In this document: piece after piece, positions 34,500 through 43,375 of the stretch
How the letters are laid out: every line of letters begins with the position of its first letter
Position numbering within the stretch: position 1 is the first letter of the stretch
From: Actinomycetes bacterium
GTDB taxonomy: Bacteria > Actinomycetota > Acidimicrobiia > Acidimicrobiales > Ilumatobacteraceae
Direction of reading: 5' to 3'
DNA length: 52,038 bases
Assembly (NCBI GenBank): GCA_025358125.1
Contig: JANYKS010000043.1
Coordinates: 1-52,038 of the forward strand
The notes under the pieces: model-generated
Seen by the model: only the letters and a program-made list of their open reading frames with translations
Told to the model about the DNA's origin: nothing
The model's database searches: none
Program-made: the position numbers and the translations under genes

Positions 34500-35284
34500 G
34501 CTGGCGCCGAATCCGGGTAGTGATGCGGCGCCAGGCGTACGTTCTGTGGCGAGCCCCGCACCGCTGGTTCGACATCGCGTTCTGGCCATTGATGGACATC
34601 ATCCTGTGGGGCAGCCTCGGCACCTACATCGCCCGCACGACCACCGGCTCGCAGGCCGCCACGCCGTACCTCATCGCGGGCATCATGCTTTTCCATATCC
34701 TGTTCCAGAGCCAGATCGCCGTTGGCACGGGCTTCCTCGAAGAGACCTGGAGCCGGAACCTGTTGAACGTACTGACGACGCCGGTCAGCGAAGTCGAATA
34801 TGTCGTCGGCACGGCGGCGTTCGGTCTGTTCAAAGTGATGTTCGCACTTGCCACGCTCTCGGTCACCGCGTTCGGGTTCTTCGGATTCGACCTCGGCTCC
34901 GTCGGCTGGTCGGTCGTGCCGATATCGCTGATCCTGACGGTGGTCGGCTGGGGCGTCGGAATCGCATGCATCGGCGTCGTGCTGCGGTTCGGGCAGGGCG
35001 CAGAGATCCTGATGTGGGGCGGCAACTACATCCTGATGGCCTTGAGCGGGGTGTTCAATCCGGTCGATGCCCTGCCAGGCGTGCTCCAGCCACTGGCCCG
35101 CGTCTTACCGAGTACCCACGCTTTCAATGCGTTGCGAACCGTTCTGGCCGGCAAGCCACTTCCGGCGGACGAAATCGCGAGCGGCATGACCGGCGCCGTC
35201 GTGGTGCTGCTGCTCGGCTTCGGGTTCTCGACATGGATGCTTCGGATCTTCCGCAAACGTGGCTACGTCACGAGATTCTCCTAA
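34496..35284 (+). CDS. ABC-2 type transporter permease
   Basis: A 262-aa membrane protein with six hydrophobic segments typical of ABC-2 permeases (for example PYLIAGIMLFHILFQSQI, MFALATLSVTAFGFFGF and MWGGNYILMALSGVFNPVDALP). It forms the channel for the ATPase encoded just upstream, with a 4-bp overlap and probably balanced synthesis. The cytoplasmic N-terminus is basic and the protein ends with a basic tail (RIFRKRGYVTRFS). A 117-bp gap with its own -10 box follows, so the operon probably ends here. The substrate is unknown. Confidence 0.9.
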   Translation: MSWRRIRVVMRRQAYVLWRAPHRWFDIAFWPLMDIILWGSLGTYIARTTTGSQAATPYLIAGIMLFHILFQSQIAVGTGFLEETWSRNLLNVLTTPVSEVEYVVGTAAFGLFKVMFALATLSVTAFGFFGFDLGSVGWSVVPISLILTVVGWGVGIACIGVVLRFGQGAEILMWGGNYILMALSGVFNPVDALPGVLQPLARVLPSTHAFNALRTVLAGKPLPADEIASGMTGAVVVLLLGFGFSTWMLRIFRKRGYVTRFS

Positions 35285-35389
35285 TCTCGCCTCGAGCGCG
35301 GTGCGGCTCACGGCAGGAGCCGATGGGGCTGAGCTGCTGGTGCGGTCGACGGCGTGATACCAGAATCGGTCAGGACGTGAGAGGCGACA

Positions 35390-35395
35390 TACTCT
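35390..35395 (+). promoter_or_regulatory. -10 box (TACTCT) six bases before the acyl-CoA synthetase start
   Basis: TACTCT leaves 6 bases to ATG 35402 with no Shine-Dalgarno sequence. It suggests that this gene has its own leaderless promoter apart from the mft operon. Confidence 0.4.
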
Positions 35396-35401
35396 GACCC
35401 G

Positions 35402-37033
35402 ATGGAGATGCACTTTGCAACCGTGTGGGAATCCATCGCCGATGAGATCGGCGACAGCCCGGCGATCGTACACGGGACCACCCGGCGGACGTGGAGCGAG
35501 TTCGACGAACGATCAGCTCGTCTCGCCGCTGCGTTCGTCGACGCCGGATTGCGGCCGGACAGCAAGATCGCGCTGTACCTCTACAACGGCAACGAGTACC
35601 TCGAAGCGCAGTACGCGGGTTTCAAGATGCGTGGTGTGCCGATCAACGTCAACTACCGCTACCTGGACGAGGAACTTTGGTACCTGCTCGACAACGGCGA
35701 CGCCGAGGCCTTGGTGTTCCACTCCTCGCTCGGCGACCGTGTTGCGCGAGTGATCGAACGGGCATCGAAACTGAAGCTGCTGATCGAAGTCGATGACGGT
35801 GGCGCGGGGCGGGTGCCAACGGCTCACCGCTACGTAGACGTCGTCGCCGGCTACGACCCGATGCCGCGCATCACCAGGGCACAAGACGACATCTACATGC
35901 TCTACACCGGCGGAACTACGGGTATGCCCAAGGGTGTGATGTACGCGATGGGCGGCCGAACCGACGGCCTCGTCCAGAGCAGCTTCCCGCTGTTGGGTGT
36001 CGTCGCGCCGACCGCCGCGGCCGATATCGCACCGATCATCGGCGCAGCCGTCCGTGGCGGCAATCGCGTCATCAGCATCCCGAGCTGCCCGCTCATGCAT
36101 GCGACCGGGATGTGGCTCGGCGCGATGGCGCCGCACCTCATGGGCGGCACCGTGATCACTCTCCAGACCCGCTCGCTCGACAGCGACGAATTGCTCACGA
36201 CCCTCCAGACGGAAAGGGCGACGAATCTCGTCATCGTCGGCGACTCGTTCGCCAAGCCGATCATCAAGGCGATCGACGGTGCCATCAAGGCCGGCACCCC
36301 GTATGACACGAGCAGCCTCAAGGTCATCGTGTCGTCCGGCGTGATGTGGACGGCCGAGGTCAAAAAAGAGATGCTCGACCGCATCCCCCAGACCATGCTG
36401 GTGGATGCGATGGGCTCGACCGAGGGCGTGATCGGCATGCAGGTCGCGCTGCGTGGGATGGACATCGCGACCGCCACGTTCAGCCAGGCGCCGACGACCA
36501 AGGTCTTCACCGATGACGACCGCGAGGTGCAACCCGGTAGCGGCGAGGTCGGCATGGTGGCAGCGAGCGGCAATGTGCCGCTCGGATACTTCAAGGATCC
36601 CGAAAAGTCGGCCAGTACGTTCCGCGTGATCAACGGCGAGCGCTACTCGTTCGCCGGTGACATGGCGACCGTCAACGCCGATGGCACGCTGGAACTTCTC
36701 GGGCGTGGCAGTCAGGTGATCAACACGGCCGGTGAGAAGGTGTTCCCGGAGGAGGTCGAAGAGGCGGTCAAGCGCGCCGAAGGAATCCTCGACTGCCTCG
36801 TCGTCGGCATCGACGACGAAAAGTTCGGTCAAGCCGTCACCGCCGTGGCATCCCTCGCCGACGGCGCCACGACCGATGAGGCAACGGTGATCGCGTCGGT
36901 GAAGTCCGAGCTCGCCGGGTTCAAGGCCCCCAAGCGGGTGGTCTTCGTCGGCACCGTCCCCCGCGGTCCCAACGGCAAGGCCGACTACAAGACCGCCAAA
37001 CAGTACGCGCTCGACGCGATCGCCACACCCTGA
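35402..37033 (+). CDS. Acyl-CoA synthetase (AMP-dependent, FadD-like)
   Basis: A 543-aa ANL-superfamily ligase that activates a carboxylic acid to acyl-AMP and then acyl-CoA. The P-loop is YMLYTGGTTGMPKGVMY; VDAMGSTEG is the adenylate-binding block. YSFAGDMATVNADGTLELLGRGSQVINTAGEKVFPEEVEEAV is the hinge region, and the catalytic Lys lies in PRGPNGKADYK. The substrate is probably a fatty or cyclic acid; the length is typical. It follows the mft-associated ABC transporter but has its own promoter candidate, so it may or may not belong to the pathway. Confidence 0.92.
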   Translation: MEMHFATVWESIADEIGDSPAIVHGTTRRTWSEFDERSARLAAAFVDAGLRPDSKIALYLYNGNEYLEAQYAGFKMRGVPINVNYRYLDEELWYLLDNGDAEALVFHSSLGDRVARVIERASKLKLLIEVDDGGAGRVPTAHRYVDVVAGYDPMPRITRAQDDIYMLYTGGTTGMPKGVMYAMGGRTDGLVQSSFPLLGVVAPTAAADIAPIIGAAVRGGNRVISIPSCPLMHATGMWLGAMAPHLMGGTVITLQTRSLDSDELLTTLQTERATNLVIVGDSFAKPIIKAIDGAIKAGTPYDTSSLKVIVSSGVMWTAEVKKEMLDRIPQTMLVDAMGSTEGVIGMQVALRGMDIATATFSQAPTTKVFTDDDREVQPGSGEVGMVAASGNVPLGYFKDPEKSASTFRVINGERYSFAGDMATVNADGTLELLGRGSQVINTAGEKVFPEEVEEAVKRAEGILDCLVVGIDDEKFGQAVTAVASLADGATTDEATVIASVKSELAGFKAPKRVVFVGTVPRGPNGKADYKTAKQYALDAIATP

Positions 37034-37036
37034 CGC

Positions 37037-37185
37037 CGGTCGGCCCCACCGAATCCCGAAGTACAGCTCCAGTGCACGGTGACGGTGCACTCCAGCGGTC
37101 GATAGCGAAGCCGCGCCGCGGTCGGCCCCACCGAATCCCGAAGTACAGCTCCAGTGCACGGTGACAGTGCACTCCAGCTGTCGAT
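37037..37185. repeat. Direct repeat pair (67 bp, 82-bp spacing) with internal hairpin
   Basis: Copies at 37037-37103 and 37119-37185 differ at two positions. Each contains AGTGCAC-N7-GTGCACT, a possible 7-bp hairpin that could act as a terminator for the acyl-CoA synthetase gene. A 24-bp core of the unit recurs inverted at 38171-38194, after the next gene. Confidence 0.85.
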
Positions 37186-37207
37186 CGCAAATCGGGGAGA
37201 ACGCCCG

Positions 37208-37213
37208 TAGCCT
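37208..37213 (+). promoter_or_regulatory. -10 box (TAGCCT) seven bases before the AbiEi/DUF559-like start
   Basis: TAGCCT leaves 7 bases to ATG 37221. It resembles the valS -10 box and predicts leaderless expression, starting just after the repeat pair. Confidence 0.45.
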
Positions 37214-37220
37214 CAGCGAC

Positions 37221-38171
37221 ATGTTCGCCTGCGCCCATTGGGGTGCCGTAGGCGAGTTTGCAGCTTCTCGTCACGGCGTGATAACCCGCAAGCAGGCTGC
37301 CGCACTCGATCTCAGTCGCAACGTGATCGCCCGCTTGAAATCGTCGGGGCATCTCGTCGAGCCGGTGCCGAGAGTCCTCGTGGTCGTCGGCTCCGTCGAC
37401 AGCTGGTATCAGCGGCTGACCGTCGCGACTCAGGCATCGAACGCGGCAGGAGTCGTCGGGTTCCGGTCGGCCGCCGCGTTGCACCACTTCGACGGCTTCG
37501 CAACGCACGACGTGGATCTCGTCGTGGCGACATGGCGATCGACACTGGCGTCGATCGCGACGCTGCACGTCGGCCCGATGGAGCCGTGCGACATCACGGC
37601 GATTGACGGATTCCGATGCACAGGCGTTGCCCGCACCCTGTGCGACGTCGCTGCGGTCGCGTCGCTCGGGGCGAGCCGCGAGGCGTTCGAGTCGATGTGG
37701 CGGGGCGGACACAGCCTGGTCTGGATCCGCCAGACCGCTGAACGACTGCACCGTCCCGGACAGCGTGGGACTGGCGTCATCCTCGATCTGCTCGACGAAG
37801 CCGAGGACAACCGGCGCCCGACGGGCTCGACGCTCGAGTTGCAGCTCGAATCGTGCCTTGGCGATGTGGCCGACCTCGTTCGCCAGTTCGAGATCCGTGA
37901 TGCTCACGGTGCCTTCGTCGCGCGTGCCGACTTTGCAGTGCCGGACGTTCGGGTGGCCATCGAAGCACACAGCCGCCGGTTCCACTTCGGGAAGGCCGCC
38001 GAGGAGAGCGACGAGGCGCGCGAGCACGCGATGACACGCGAGGGGTGGGAGGTCATCTACGTCGGCAGTGGCCAGCTGAAAAACCCCAGCCGTGTCCGGG
38101 CGAACATGCTCGCGATCATCGAGCGACGACGCGCCGACCTCGGGCTCGAGTTCCGCTCGTGTGCCTCATGA
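37221..38171 (+). CDS. AbiEi-type winged-helix plus DUF559-like (Vsr-fold) protein
   Basis: A 316-aa protein. The N-terminus (FAASRHGVITRKQAAALDLSRNVIARLKSSGHLVEPVPRVL) is the winged-helix AbiEi antitoxin-like region. The middle holds FRSAAALHHFDGF, typical of this family. The C-terminus (SRRFHFGKAAEESDEAREHAMTREGWEVIYVG) resembles the DUF559/very-short-patch-repair endonuclease fold. Such proteins are abundant in Actinobacteria; roles in defence or DNA processing are suspected but unproven, and no toxin gene (AbiEii) lies next to it. It is bracketed by inverted copies of a repeat core, which may mark a mobile cassette. Confidence 0.8.
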   Translation: MFACAHWGAVGEFAASRHGVITRKQAAALDLSRNVIARLKSSGHLVEPVPRVLVVVGSVDSWYQRLTVATQASNAAGVVGFRSAAALHHFDGFATHDVDLVVATWRSTLASIATLHVGPMEPCDITAIDGFRCTGVARTLCDVAAVASLGASREAFESMWRGGHSLVWIRQTAERLHRPGQRGTGVILDLLDEAEDNRRPTGSTLELQLESCLGDVADLVRQFEIRDAHGAFVARADFAVPDVRVAIEAHSRRFHFGKAAEESDEAREHAMTREGWEVIYVGSGQLKNPSRVRANMLAIIERRRADLGLEFRSCAS

Positions 38172-38194
38172 CGGTGCGCTGGAGCTGTACTTCG
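38171..38194 (-). repeat. Inverted copy of the repeat core found at 37057 and 37139
   Basis: The reverse complement of this 24-bp sequence matches 22 of 24 bases of the core at 37139-37162 (cgaagtacagctccag shared exactly). It begins at the last base of the AbiEi/DUF559-like gene. Confidence 0.8.
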
Positions 38195-38233
38195 ACGACA
38201 CCCAGGTGGTGAGCGGGAGGACTTGCGCCGGTT

Positions 38234-38989
38234 TCAGGCCGGAGTTGGGTCGAGCTTGGCGTGGAGGAACTCGAGCACGCGCCGGACGCTCGGTTCGTTG
38301 CGCTGCTCGGTCAGCACCGAGTGATCGCGCTTGGCGATGCTCGCGACTTCGACGGCGATGAACGCGTCGCCGAGCAGCGTGCGCAAAGTCGCGAACCGCT
38401 CCCCGACCAGCTTGTCGCCGGTGAAGCGGAGGCCGAGCACCTCGCAGCCGTCGACAGCGCGCTGGGCAACGGTGAGCGCGTCGTCCGGTGACAGGTTAAG
38501 GTCGGCTCGCCTCGCCCTCTTGCCGGCCGCGAAAGGGAGCGACGGTTGGCTCAACACGGGCGCAACCATGATGTCGTCGACCATCATCCCGAGCGCGAAA
38601 CCACCGCTGAAACACATTCCGATCGCGCCGACTCCTGTGCCCCCGAGTTCGTTGTGGATCGAGCGCGCGAGTGCCCGCAGCCACGCGACGATCGGCGAGG
38701 TCTCGTTCAGCGCCCACGTGGTGAACTCGTTGGAGATGCAGACCTTGATCATCGAGGACACGCCGTACGCCGCAGTGACGGCCTTTCCGGGCGTTCCGAC
38801 CAACGAGGGCATGACCACCGTGAAGCCGGCATCGACGACGTCGTTGGCGAACGCCGCGACGAGCGGGGTGATGCCGGGGACCTCGTGGATCACGATCACC
38901 GCCGGGCCCGATCCGCGGCGGTACGTCCCCCGCGTGATCCCGGCAGCCGTGAAACAGCCCTGGTCCCACCCGTCAAGAACGTCGGTCAC
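38234..38989 (-). CDS. Dienelactone hydrolase family protein
   Basis: A 251-aa alpha/beta hydrolase. VIVIHEVPGITP is the Glu-containing strand typical of dienelactone hydrolases, GAIGMCFSGGFAL carries the Cys nucleophile in GxCxGG, and KRDHSVL supplies a His late in the protein. Members open lactone rings in aromatic degradation, but many act on other esters. GTG 38989 overlaps the stop of the kinase-like gene in GTGA, giving coupled translation; the longer upstream frame is antisense-like sequence. It is the last gene of a three-gene minus-strand run. Confidence 0.87.
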   Translation of the reverse strand: MTDVLDGWDQGCFTAAGITRGTYRRGSGPAVIVIHEVPGITPLVAAFANDVVDAGFTVVMPSLVGTPGKAVTAAYGVSSMIKVCISNEFTTWALNETSPIVAWLRALARSIHNELGGTGVGAIGMCFSGGFALGMMVDDIMVAPVLSQPSLPFAAGKRARRADLNLSPDDALTVAQRAVDGCEVLGLRFTGDKLVGERFATLRTLLGDAFIAVEVASIAKRDHSVLTEQRNEPSVRRVLEFLHAKLDPTPA

Positions 38990-40044
38990 GCAAAGCCCCT
39001 CACTGCCTCGAGCGCCCGTTCTGCAAGACTCTCCGCCCCTGCTTTCATCGACGCCAGATCGAGTGGTTGATCGCCCATTGCACCATGCAGATAGCGGGCG
39101 TAGACGCCCTCGCTGATCACCGCCAGACGCCAACACGAGAACGCTCTGTAATACTCGATCTCGCTGAGATCACGGCCGGTACGGTTTGCGTACCGCTCGA
39201 GCACCGCTGCGTACGGCAAGAAACCTCCGGCAGGAGTCGGATCGTTGGCGCGCAGCGCAGCTCCGCCGTCGCCGTCGCTCCAGTACACGCCGAGGTAGCC
39301 CACGTCGGCGAGCGGATCGCCGAGAGTGCACAGCTCCCAGTCGAGCACCGCTGCGATTCGGCCGGCCGAGGTGTCGGTCAGGCAATTGCCGAATCGAAAA
39401 TCGCCGTGCACGATCGACGCCTCACGCTGCACCGGGATGCGCGACGCCAATCGACGTGCTACCTCGTCGACGGCAGGGAGCTCGCGGGTCTTGCTGTTCT
39501 CCCACTGCTTCGACCATCGCCTGACCTGCCGCTCGATATAGCCGTCGCGCTTGGCGAGGTCGCCGAGACCGACTTCGTCGATGTCGACCGCGTGGAGATC
39601 CGCGAGCACGTCGATCAGCTGTTCGCTCGCCGAAACGCGTCGTTCGCGCGCCAGCTCAGCAGCCCGCTGCACACTGTCGAGCACGACCCCCTCGACGAAG
39701 CCCATCACATAGAACGGGGCATCGTTGACCGACGTGTCGGTACACAGCCCGAGCGCCGGAGGTACTGGCACGAGGGTTTGGCCGACCGCTGCGATGATGC
39801 GGTACTCGCGTGCCATGTCATGAGCGGTCGCGAGCACCTGACCGAGCGGCGGCCGGCGCAACACGAGCCGACGGCCGTTCGCGTCGCAAACAAGGTACGT
39901 CAGGTTGGAGCGACCACCAGCGATCAGGTCGACCGCAAACGGCGGTTCGACACCGGCGATGTTGGCGTCGAGCCACGCTGAAACCTTGGGGAGATCGAGG
40001 CCTTGCACGATCCACGACCGTAGCGGCCGATGATCGAGCGTCAC
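38986..40044 (-). CDS. Phosphotransferase family protein (APH / ACAD10-11-like kinase)
   Basis: A 352-aa APH-fold kinase. IAGGRSNLTYLV is the nucleotide loop region, ASIVHGDFRFGNCLTD is the catalytic loop with the HGD motif, and AAVLDWELCTLGDPLADVGYL is the metal-binding segment. This subfamily commonly accompanies acyl-CoA metabolism genes and may phosphorylate a hydroxy-acyl compound. It is unlikely to be a true antibiotic resistance enzyme. GTG 40044 shares one base with the stop of the NlpC/P60 gene (TAGTG), and its own stop overlaps the dienelactone hydrolase start. Confidence 0.88.
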   Translation of the reverse strand: MTLDHRPLRSWIVQGLDLPKVSAWLDANIAGVEPPFAVDLIAGGRSNLTYLVCDANGRRLVLRRPPLGQVLATAHDMAREYRIIAAVGQTLVPVPPALGLCTDTSVNDAPFYVMGFVEGVVLDSVQRAAELARERRVSASEQLIDVLADLHAVDIDEVGLGDLAKRDGYIERQVRRWSKQWENSKTRELPAVDEVARRLASRIPVQREASIVHGDFRFGNCLTDTSAGRIAAVLDWELCTLGDPLADVGYLGVYWSDGDGGAALRANDPTPAGGFLPYAAVLERYANRTGRDLSEIEYYRAFSCWRLAVISEGVYARYLHGAMGDQPLDLASMKAGAESLAERALEAVRGFA

Positions 40045-41270
40045 TACCCCGGACGGCTGACGCCGACGACCTTGTCCCATCGCACCGACGTCACCGAGAC
40101 GAAACTACCGGTTTGCGGCGAATGGATCATCGAGCCGCCGCCGATGTAGATGCCGACGTGGCTGATCGGCGAGTAGTAGAAGATCAGGTCGCCAGGTTGG
40201 GCCTGATCCTTTGGCACATGAGGTGTCGAGGCGTACTGAGCGGCGGACTGATGCGGAATGCCGACGCCGGCAACACTCCACGCATAGGAGGTGATGCCGG
40301 AGCAATCGAAGGCAACGCCGGGGGACGCCTGCGCGAACTGGTATGGAACGCCGAGCTGGCTCTGGGCCGCGCGAACGGCCACCGCTGCGCGCCCCGAAAC
40401 GGGCGGGGGCGAATTGCCGCCCCCACCGCCGCCACCCGGATCACTGCCGTTGCCGCTCGCGTCAGTCGCGCTGCCATTTCCCGCGCCCACAGCACTCGAG
40501 CCGGCCGCGACCGCCGAACCTGCGCCGCCCGACTTGGTGCTACTGCCCGAACCAGTGCTTTTCGCGGCGGCGGCCGCTTGCGCCTGTGCCTTGGCCTGTG
40601 AATCTGCAACCTGCTGGGCGTAGCTCGCGGCAGCGGCGTCTGACTGACGCTTTTCTTCCTTCGCGATCAAATCGCCGAGCTTGGCCTTCTCCTGGGTGAA
40701 GCGAACCTCGAGATCAGCGGCGGCCTTCTCGGCCTTGACCCGACTGTCCTCGGCCCGATTGGCGAGATCGAGTTCCTTCTTCTGCTTGCGCTCGAGGTCT
40801 TTCTGGGCCTTGTCGAGCTTCGTCAGCAGGTCGTGATAGTTGTCGGTGGTGGCCGCACCGGCGTTGACGGCGACGCGAGCGAGGTGATCCCTCGCGAGGC
40901 CGTCGTCGATCGAGTTGGGGTCGGTGAACAGGGGTCCGAGGGCGTCGTTGGTGCCACCCATGAACTTCTGGACGGCGACGTTGGCCAGCTGTCCTTCCAG
41001 AGTTCCGAGCTGTGCCTGCTGGTCGGCGATCTTTTGCTGGGCAAGAGTGATTTCGCCGTCGAGCACCGCTTTTTCGTTGAGTGCCGTGACGTACTGTTCG
41101 TTGAGCTGACCGACCTTTTGATGGAGGCGATCGAGTTCGGCGACGACTTGCTGAACCTGCTGCTGCTGGTCGCCGATGCCATCGGCTGACGCCGGCTGCA
41201 CGGCCAGAGCACCGCCAAGGAGGACGATCACCAAGCCGAGCGCGCAGCGGAAAGGACGGGAGCGACACAT
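40044..41270 (-). CDS. Secreted NlpC/P60 peptidoglycan endopeptidase (RipA-like)
   Basis: A 408-aa exported protein. The signal peptide is LGLVIVLLGGALAVQPASA, followed by a long coiled-coil domain (about residues 35-240, Gln/Lys/Glu/Ala-rich) and a Gly/Ser linker. The C-terminal NlpC/P60 domain has catalytic Cys in VAFDCSGITSYAW, His in SPISHVGIYIGGG and a third polar residue in MIHSPQTG. It cleaves peptide stems of peptidoglycan, probably during cell separation, and the coiled coil may be autoinhibitory or bind FtsEX. ATG 41270 is used; TACAGT 11 bases upstream is a -10 candidate in an AT-rich patch. Confidence 0.92.
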   Translation of the reverse strand: MCRSRPFRCALGLVIVLLGGALAVQPASADGIGDQQQQVQQVVAELDRLHQKVGQLNEQYVTALNEKAVLDGEITLAQQKIADQQAQLGTLEGQLANVAVQKFMGGTNDALGPLFTDPNSIDDGLARDHLARVAVNAGAATTDNYHDLLTKLDKAQKDLERKQKKELDLANRAEDSRVKAEKAAADLEVRFTQEKAKLGDLIAKEEKRQSDAAAASYAQQVADSQAKAQAQAAAAAKSTGSGSSTKSGGAGSAVAAGSSAVGAGNGSATDASGNGSDPGGGGGGGNSPPPVSGRAAVAVRAAQSQLGVPYQFAQASPGVAFDCSGITSYAWSVAGVGIPHQSAAQYASTPHVPKDQAQPGDLIFYYSPISHVGIYIGGGSMIHSPQTGSFVSVTSVRWDKVVGVSRPG

Positions 41271-41353
41271 GACGAACAGAAACTGTATCAAATATTACGG
41301 TCGCGTTGCGAAAGGGCGGAACTATTTCGACACGTTGCCCCGACCGCAACGGG

Positions 41354-42913
41354 CTATTCCCACTCGATGGTGCCGGGCGGCTTGGACGTGATGTCGTAGG
41401 CCACCCGGTTGACACCGCTGACCTCGTTGATGATCCGGCTCGCCATCCGCTCGAGCAGATCGTAGGGAAGGCGGGCCCAATCGGCCGTCATCGCGTCGTC
41501 GCTCGTGACCGCGCGGATGATGATCGGATGGGCGTACGTACGCTCGTCGCCCATGACTCCGACCGATCGGATGTCGGCGAGCACCGCGAACGCCTGCCAG
41601 ATCTCACGCTCGAGGCCGGCGAGGCCGATCTCCTCACGCACGATCGCGTCGGCCTCCTGCAGGATCGCGACGTTCGCCGGCGTGACCTCGCCGATGATCC
41701 GCACGCCGAGTCCCGGGCCGGGGAACGGCTGGCGCCAGACGATCTCGTCCGGAAGGCCGAGCTCGGAACCGAGCTTGCGGACCTCGTCCTTGAACAGGCT
41801 CCTCAGCGGTTCGATGAGCTGCAGAGTCATGTCGTCTGGCAACCCGCCGACGTTGTGGTGGCTCTTGATGACGGCCGCCGTGCCGTCGCTGCCCCCGCTC
41901 TCGATGACGTCGGGATACAACGTGCCCTGGACGAGGAATGTGGCGTCGGTGAGTCCGCCGGTGTTCTCCTCGAAGATCCGCACGAACAGCTCGCCGATGG
42001 CCTTGCGCTTCAGCTCCGGATCGGTGATGCCCTCGAGCCGTTCGAAGAATCGCGATCCCGCGTCGACGTGGATCAGCTCGATGCCCATGTTGCGGCGGAA
42101 TGTCTCGACGACCTGATCGCTCTCGCCTTTGCGCATCAGCCCGGTATCCACGTACACACACGTGAGTTGCGGACCGATCGCGCGGTGCACGAGCGCGGCG
42201 GCGACGGCTGAATCGACCCCGCCGGAGAGGCCGCAGATGACCCGATCGGCGCCGACCTTGGTGCGAACTGCCTCAACCTGGTCGTCGATGATCGACGCCA
42301 TCGTCCACGTCGGGCGACAACCGGCAAGGTCGTTGACGAACCGGCGCAAGATTTGCATTCCGCTCGCCGTGTGGACCACCTCGGGATGGAACTGAACGCC
42401 CCAGATCAGGCGCTCGGCGTTCTCCATTGCGGCGACCGGCGCATCCGGCGTGGACGCGGTCGCGATGAATCCGTCCGGCGCACGAACGACGGCATCGAAG
42501 TGGCTCATCCACACGTCCTGCTCGATCGCCAGGTCGGCGAGAAGCTGGGTCGCCGGGTCGGTGATCCGCAGCCGCGCCCGACCGTACTCGCCGCGCATGC
42601 CGCGCCCGACCTCACCATCGAGTTGCTGGGCGATGAGTTGCGCGCCGTAGCAGATACCGAGGATCGGGATGCCGAGGTCATAGATCGCACGGTCGAGCGT
42701 CGGCGCTCCCTCGACGTGGACGCTCTTTGGTCCGCCGGACAAGATGATCGCTGCCGGCCGGCGTTCGGCGATCTCTGCTGCGGTGATGCGGTGGGGGACG
42801 ATCTCGCTGTAGACGTTCAGTTCGCGGATGCGGCGGGCGATCAGCTGTGCGTATTGGGCACCAAAGTCAACGACGAGAACGATGTCGCCAACGGGATTCG
42901 GGGTGTCGCTCAA
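41354..42913 (-). CDS. guaA: GMP synthase (glutamine-hydrolysing)
   Basis: A 519-aa enzyme that aminates XMP to GMP. The class I glutamine amidotransferase domain has [25 protein letters not shown] with Cys88 as nucleophile, and [11 protein letters not shown] with the catalytic His. The ATP pyrophosphatase domain shows [20 protein letters not shown], and the C-terminal dimerisation domain ends [17 protein letters not shown], as in other GuaA proteins. The start is a TTG at 42913, seven bases after TAGATT, so translation is probably leaderless. No purine riboswitch is visible. Confidence 0.96.
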   Translation of the reverse strand: MSDTPNPVGDIVLVVDFGAQYAQLIARRIRELNVYSEIVPHRITAAEIAERRPAAIILSGGPKSVHVEGAPTLDRAIYDLGIPILGICYGAQLIAQQLDGEVGRGMRGEYGRARLRITDPATQLLADLAIEQDVWMSHFDAVVRAPDGFIATASTPDAPVAAMENAERLIWGVQFHPEVVHTASGMQILRRFVNDLAGCRPTWTMASIIDDQVEAVRTKVGADRVICGLSGGVDSAVAAALVHRAIGPQLTCVYVDTGLMRKGESDQVVETFRRNMGIELIHVDAGSRFFERLEGITDPELKRKAIGELFVRIFEENTGGLTDATFLVQGTLYPDVIESGGSDGTAAVIKSHHNVGGLPDDMTLQLIEPLRSLFKDEVRKLGSELGLPDEIVWRQPFPGPGLGVRIIGEVTPANVAILQEADAIVREEIGLAGLEREIWQAFAVLADIRSVGVMGDERTYAHPIIIRAVTSDDAMTADWARLPYDLLERMASRIINEVSGVNRVAYDITSKPPGTIEWE

Positions 42914-42920
42914 GTCACCG

Positions 42921-42926
42921 AATCTA
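42921..42926 (-). promoter_or_regulatory. -10 box (TAGATT) seven bases before the guaA TTG start
   Basis: On the minus strand TAGATT is followed by 7 bases and then TTG 42913. This spacing supports both the unusual TTG start and a leaderless mRNA. Confidence 0.45.
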
Positions 42927-42970
42927 GTGCCCGCTGGGCAACTCGACCCAGTAAGCGCGACGATGGAGTC

Positions 42971-43321
42971 ATGCGCCGCGCAGTGGTCATCGTCCTTTCC
43001 GCCTTCCTTGCTGGCTTGCTCGCTGCGGTCTGTGTCCTCGCGCCGGCGAACGCTCTGGCGGATTCATCCGGCGGGGCTCAGTCCACTGCGCCGACGACCA
43101 CCATCGACACCAGCTTCCTCGACACCAAGCGTCAGCTGACCGAATGCGTCAACCACTCCGTGCAACTTCCCGATTGTGGCGTCGTATCGAGTGCCCCGGG
43201 TGCGCGGGGCGGCGCGCTGCAGTTGGCCACGTTCGCCATCTTGACCCTGGCCATCGCCTTCATCGCGTGGCGGGTGGTGCGCTCGATCAGGGCCCGAGAC
43301 GCCGCGCTCGGTTCGCGCTGA
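42971..43321 (+). CDS. Small exported/membrane protein of unknown function
   Basis: A 116-aa protein with a signal-anchor ([26 protein letters not shown]), a short extracytoplasmic segment with two cysteines ([15 protein letters not shown]), and a second helix ([19 protein letters not shown]) with a basic tail. The start ATG 42971 has GGAG close upstream. I do not recognise the family; small two-helix proteins of this kind with conserved cysteines are frequent in Actinobacteria. It is divergent from guaA and 54 bp before the decarboxylase. Confidence 0.65.
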   Translation: MRRAVVIVLSAFLAGLLAAVCVLAPANALADSSGGAQSTAPTTTIDTSFLDTKRQLTECVNHSVQLPDCGVVSSAPGARGGALQLATFAILTLAIAFIAWRVVRSIRARDAALGSR

Positions 43322-43361
43322 GCAGATCGGCGCCGAACGCCACCGCACCCCTGACCGCGGT

Positions 43362-43367
43362 TACCGT
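43362..43367 (+). promoter_or_regulatory. -10 box (TACCGT) eight bases before the decarboxylase GTG
   Basis: TACCGT leaves 8 bases to GTG 43376, with no Shine-Dalgarno sequence. It supports the GTG as the start of a leaderless transcript. Confidence 0.45.
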
Positions 43368-43375
43368 GTCGGCCC

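Noticed and set aside
37037..37185. CRISPR or insertion sequence
   Set aside because: Two 67-bp direct repeats, a 15-bp gap and no transposase; treated as a repeat with a possible cassette role.
38986..40044. Aminoglycoside resistance gene
   Set aside because: The HGD and DWE motifs are shared by the whole APH-fold family; the sequence and neighbours match the acyl-metabolism-associated kinase-like subfamily.
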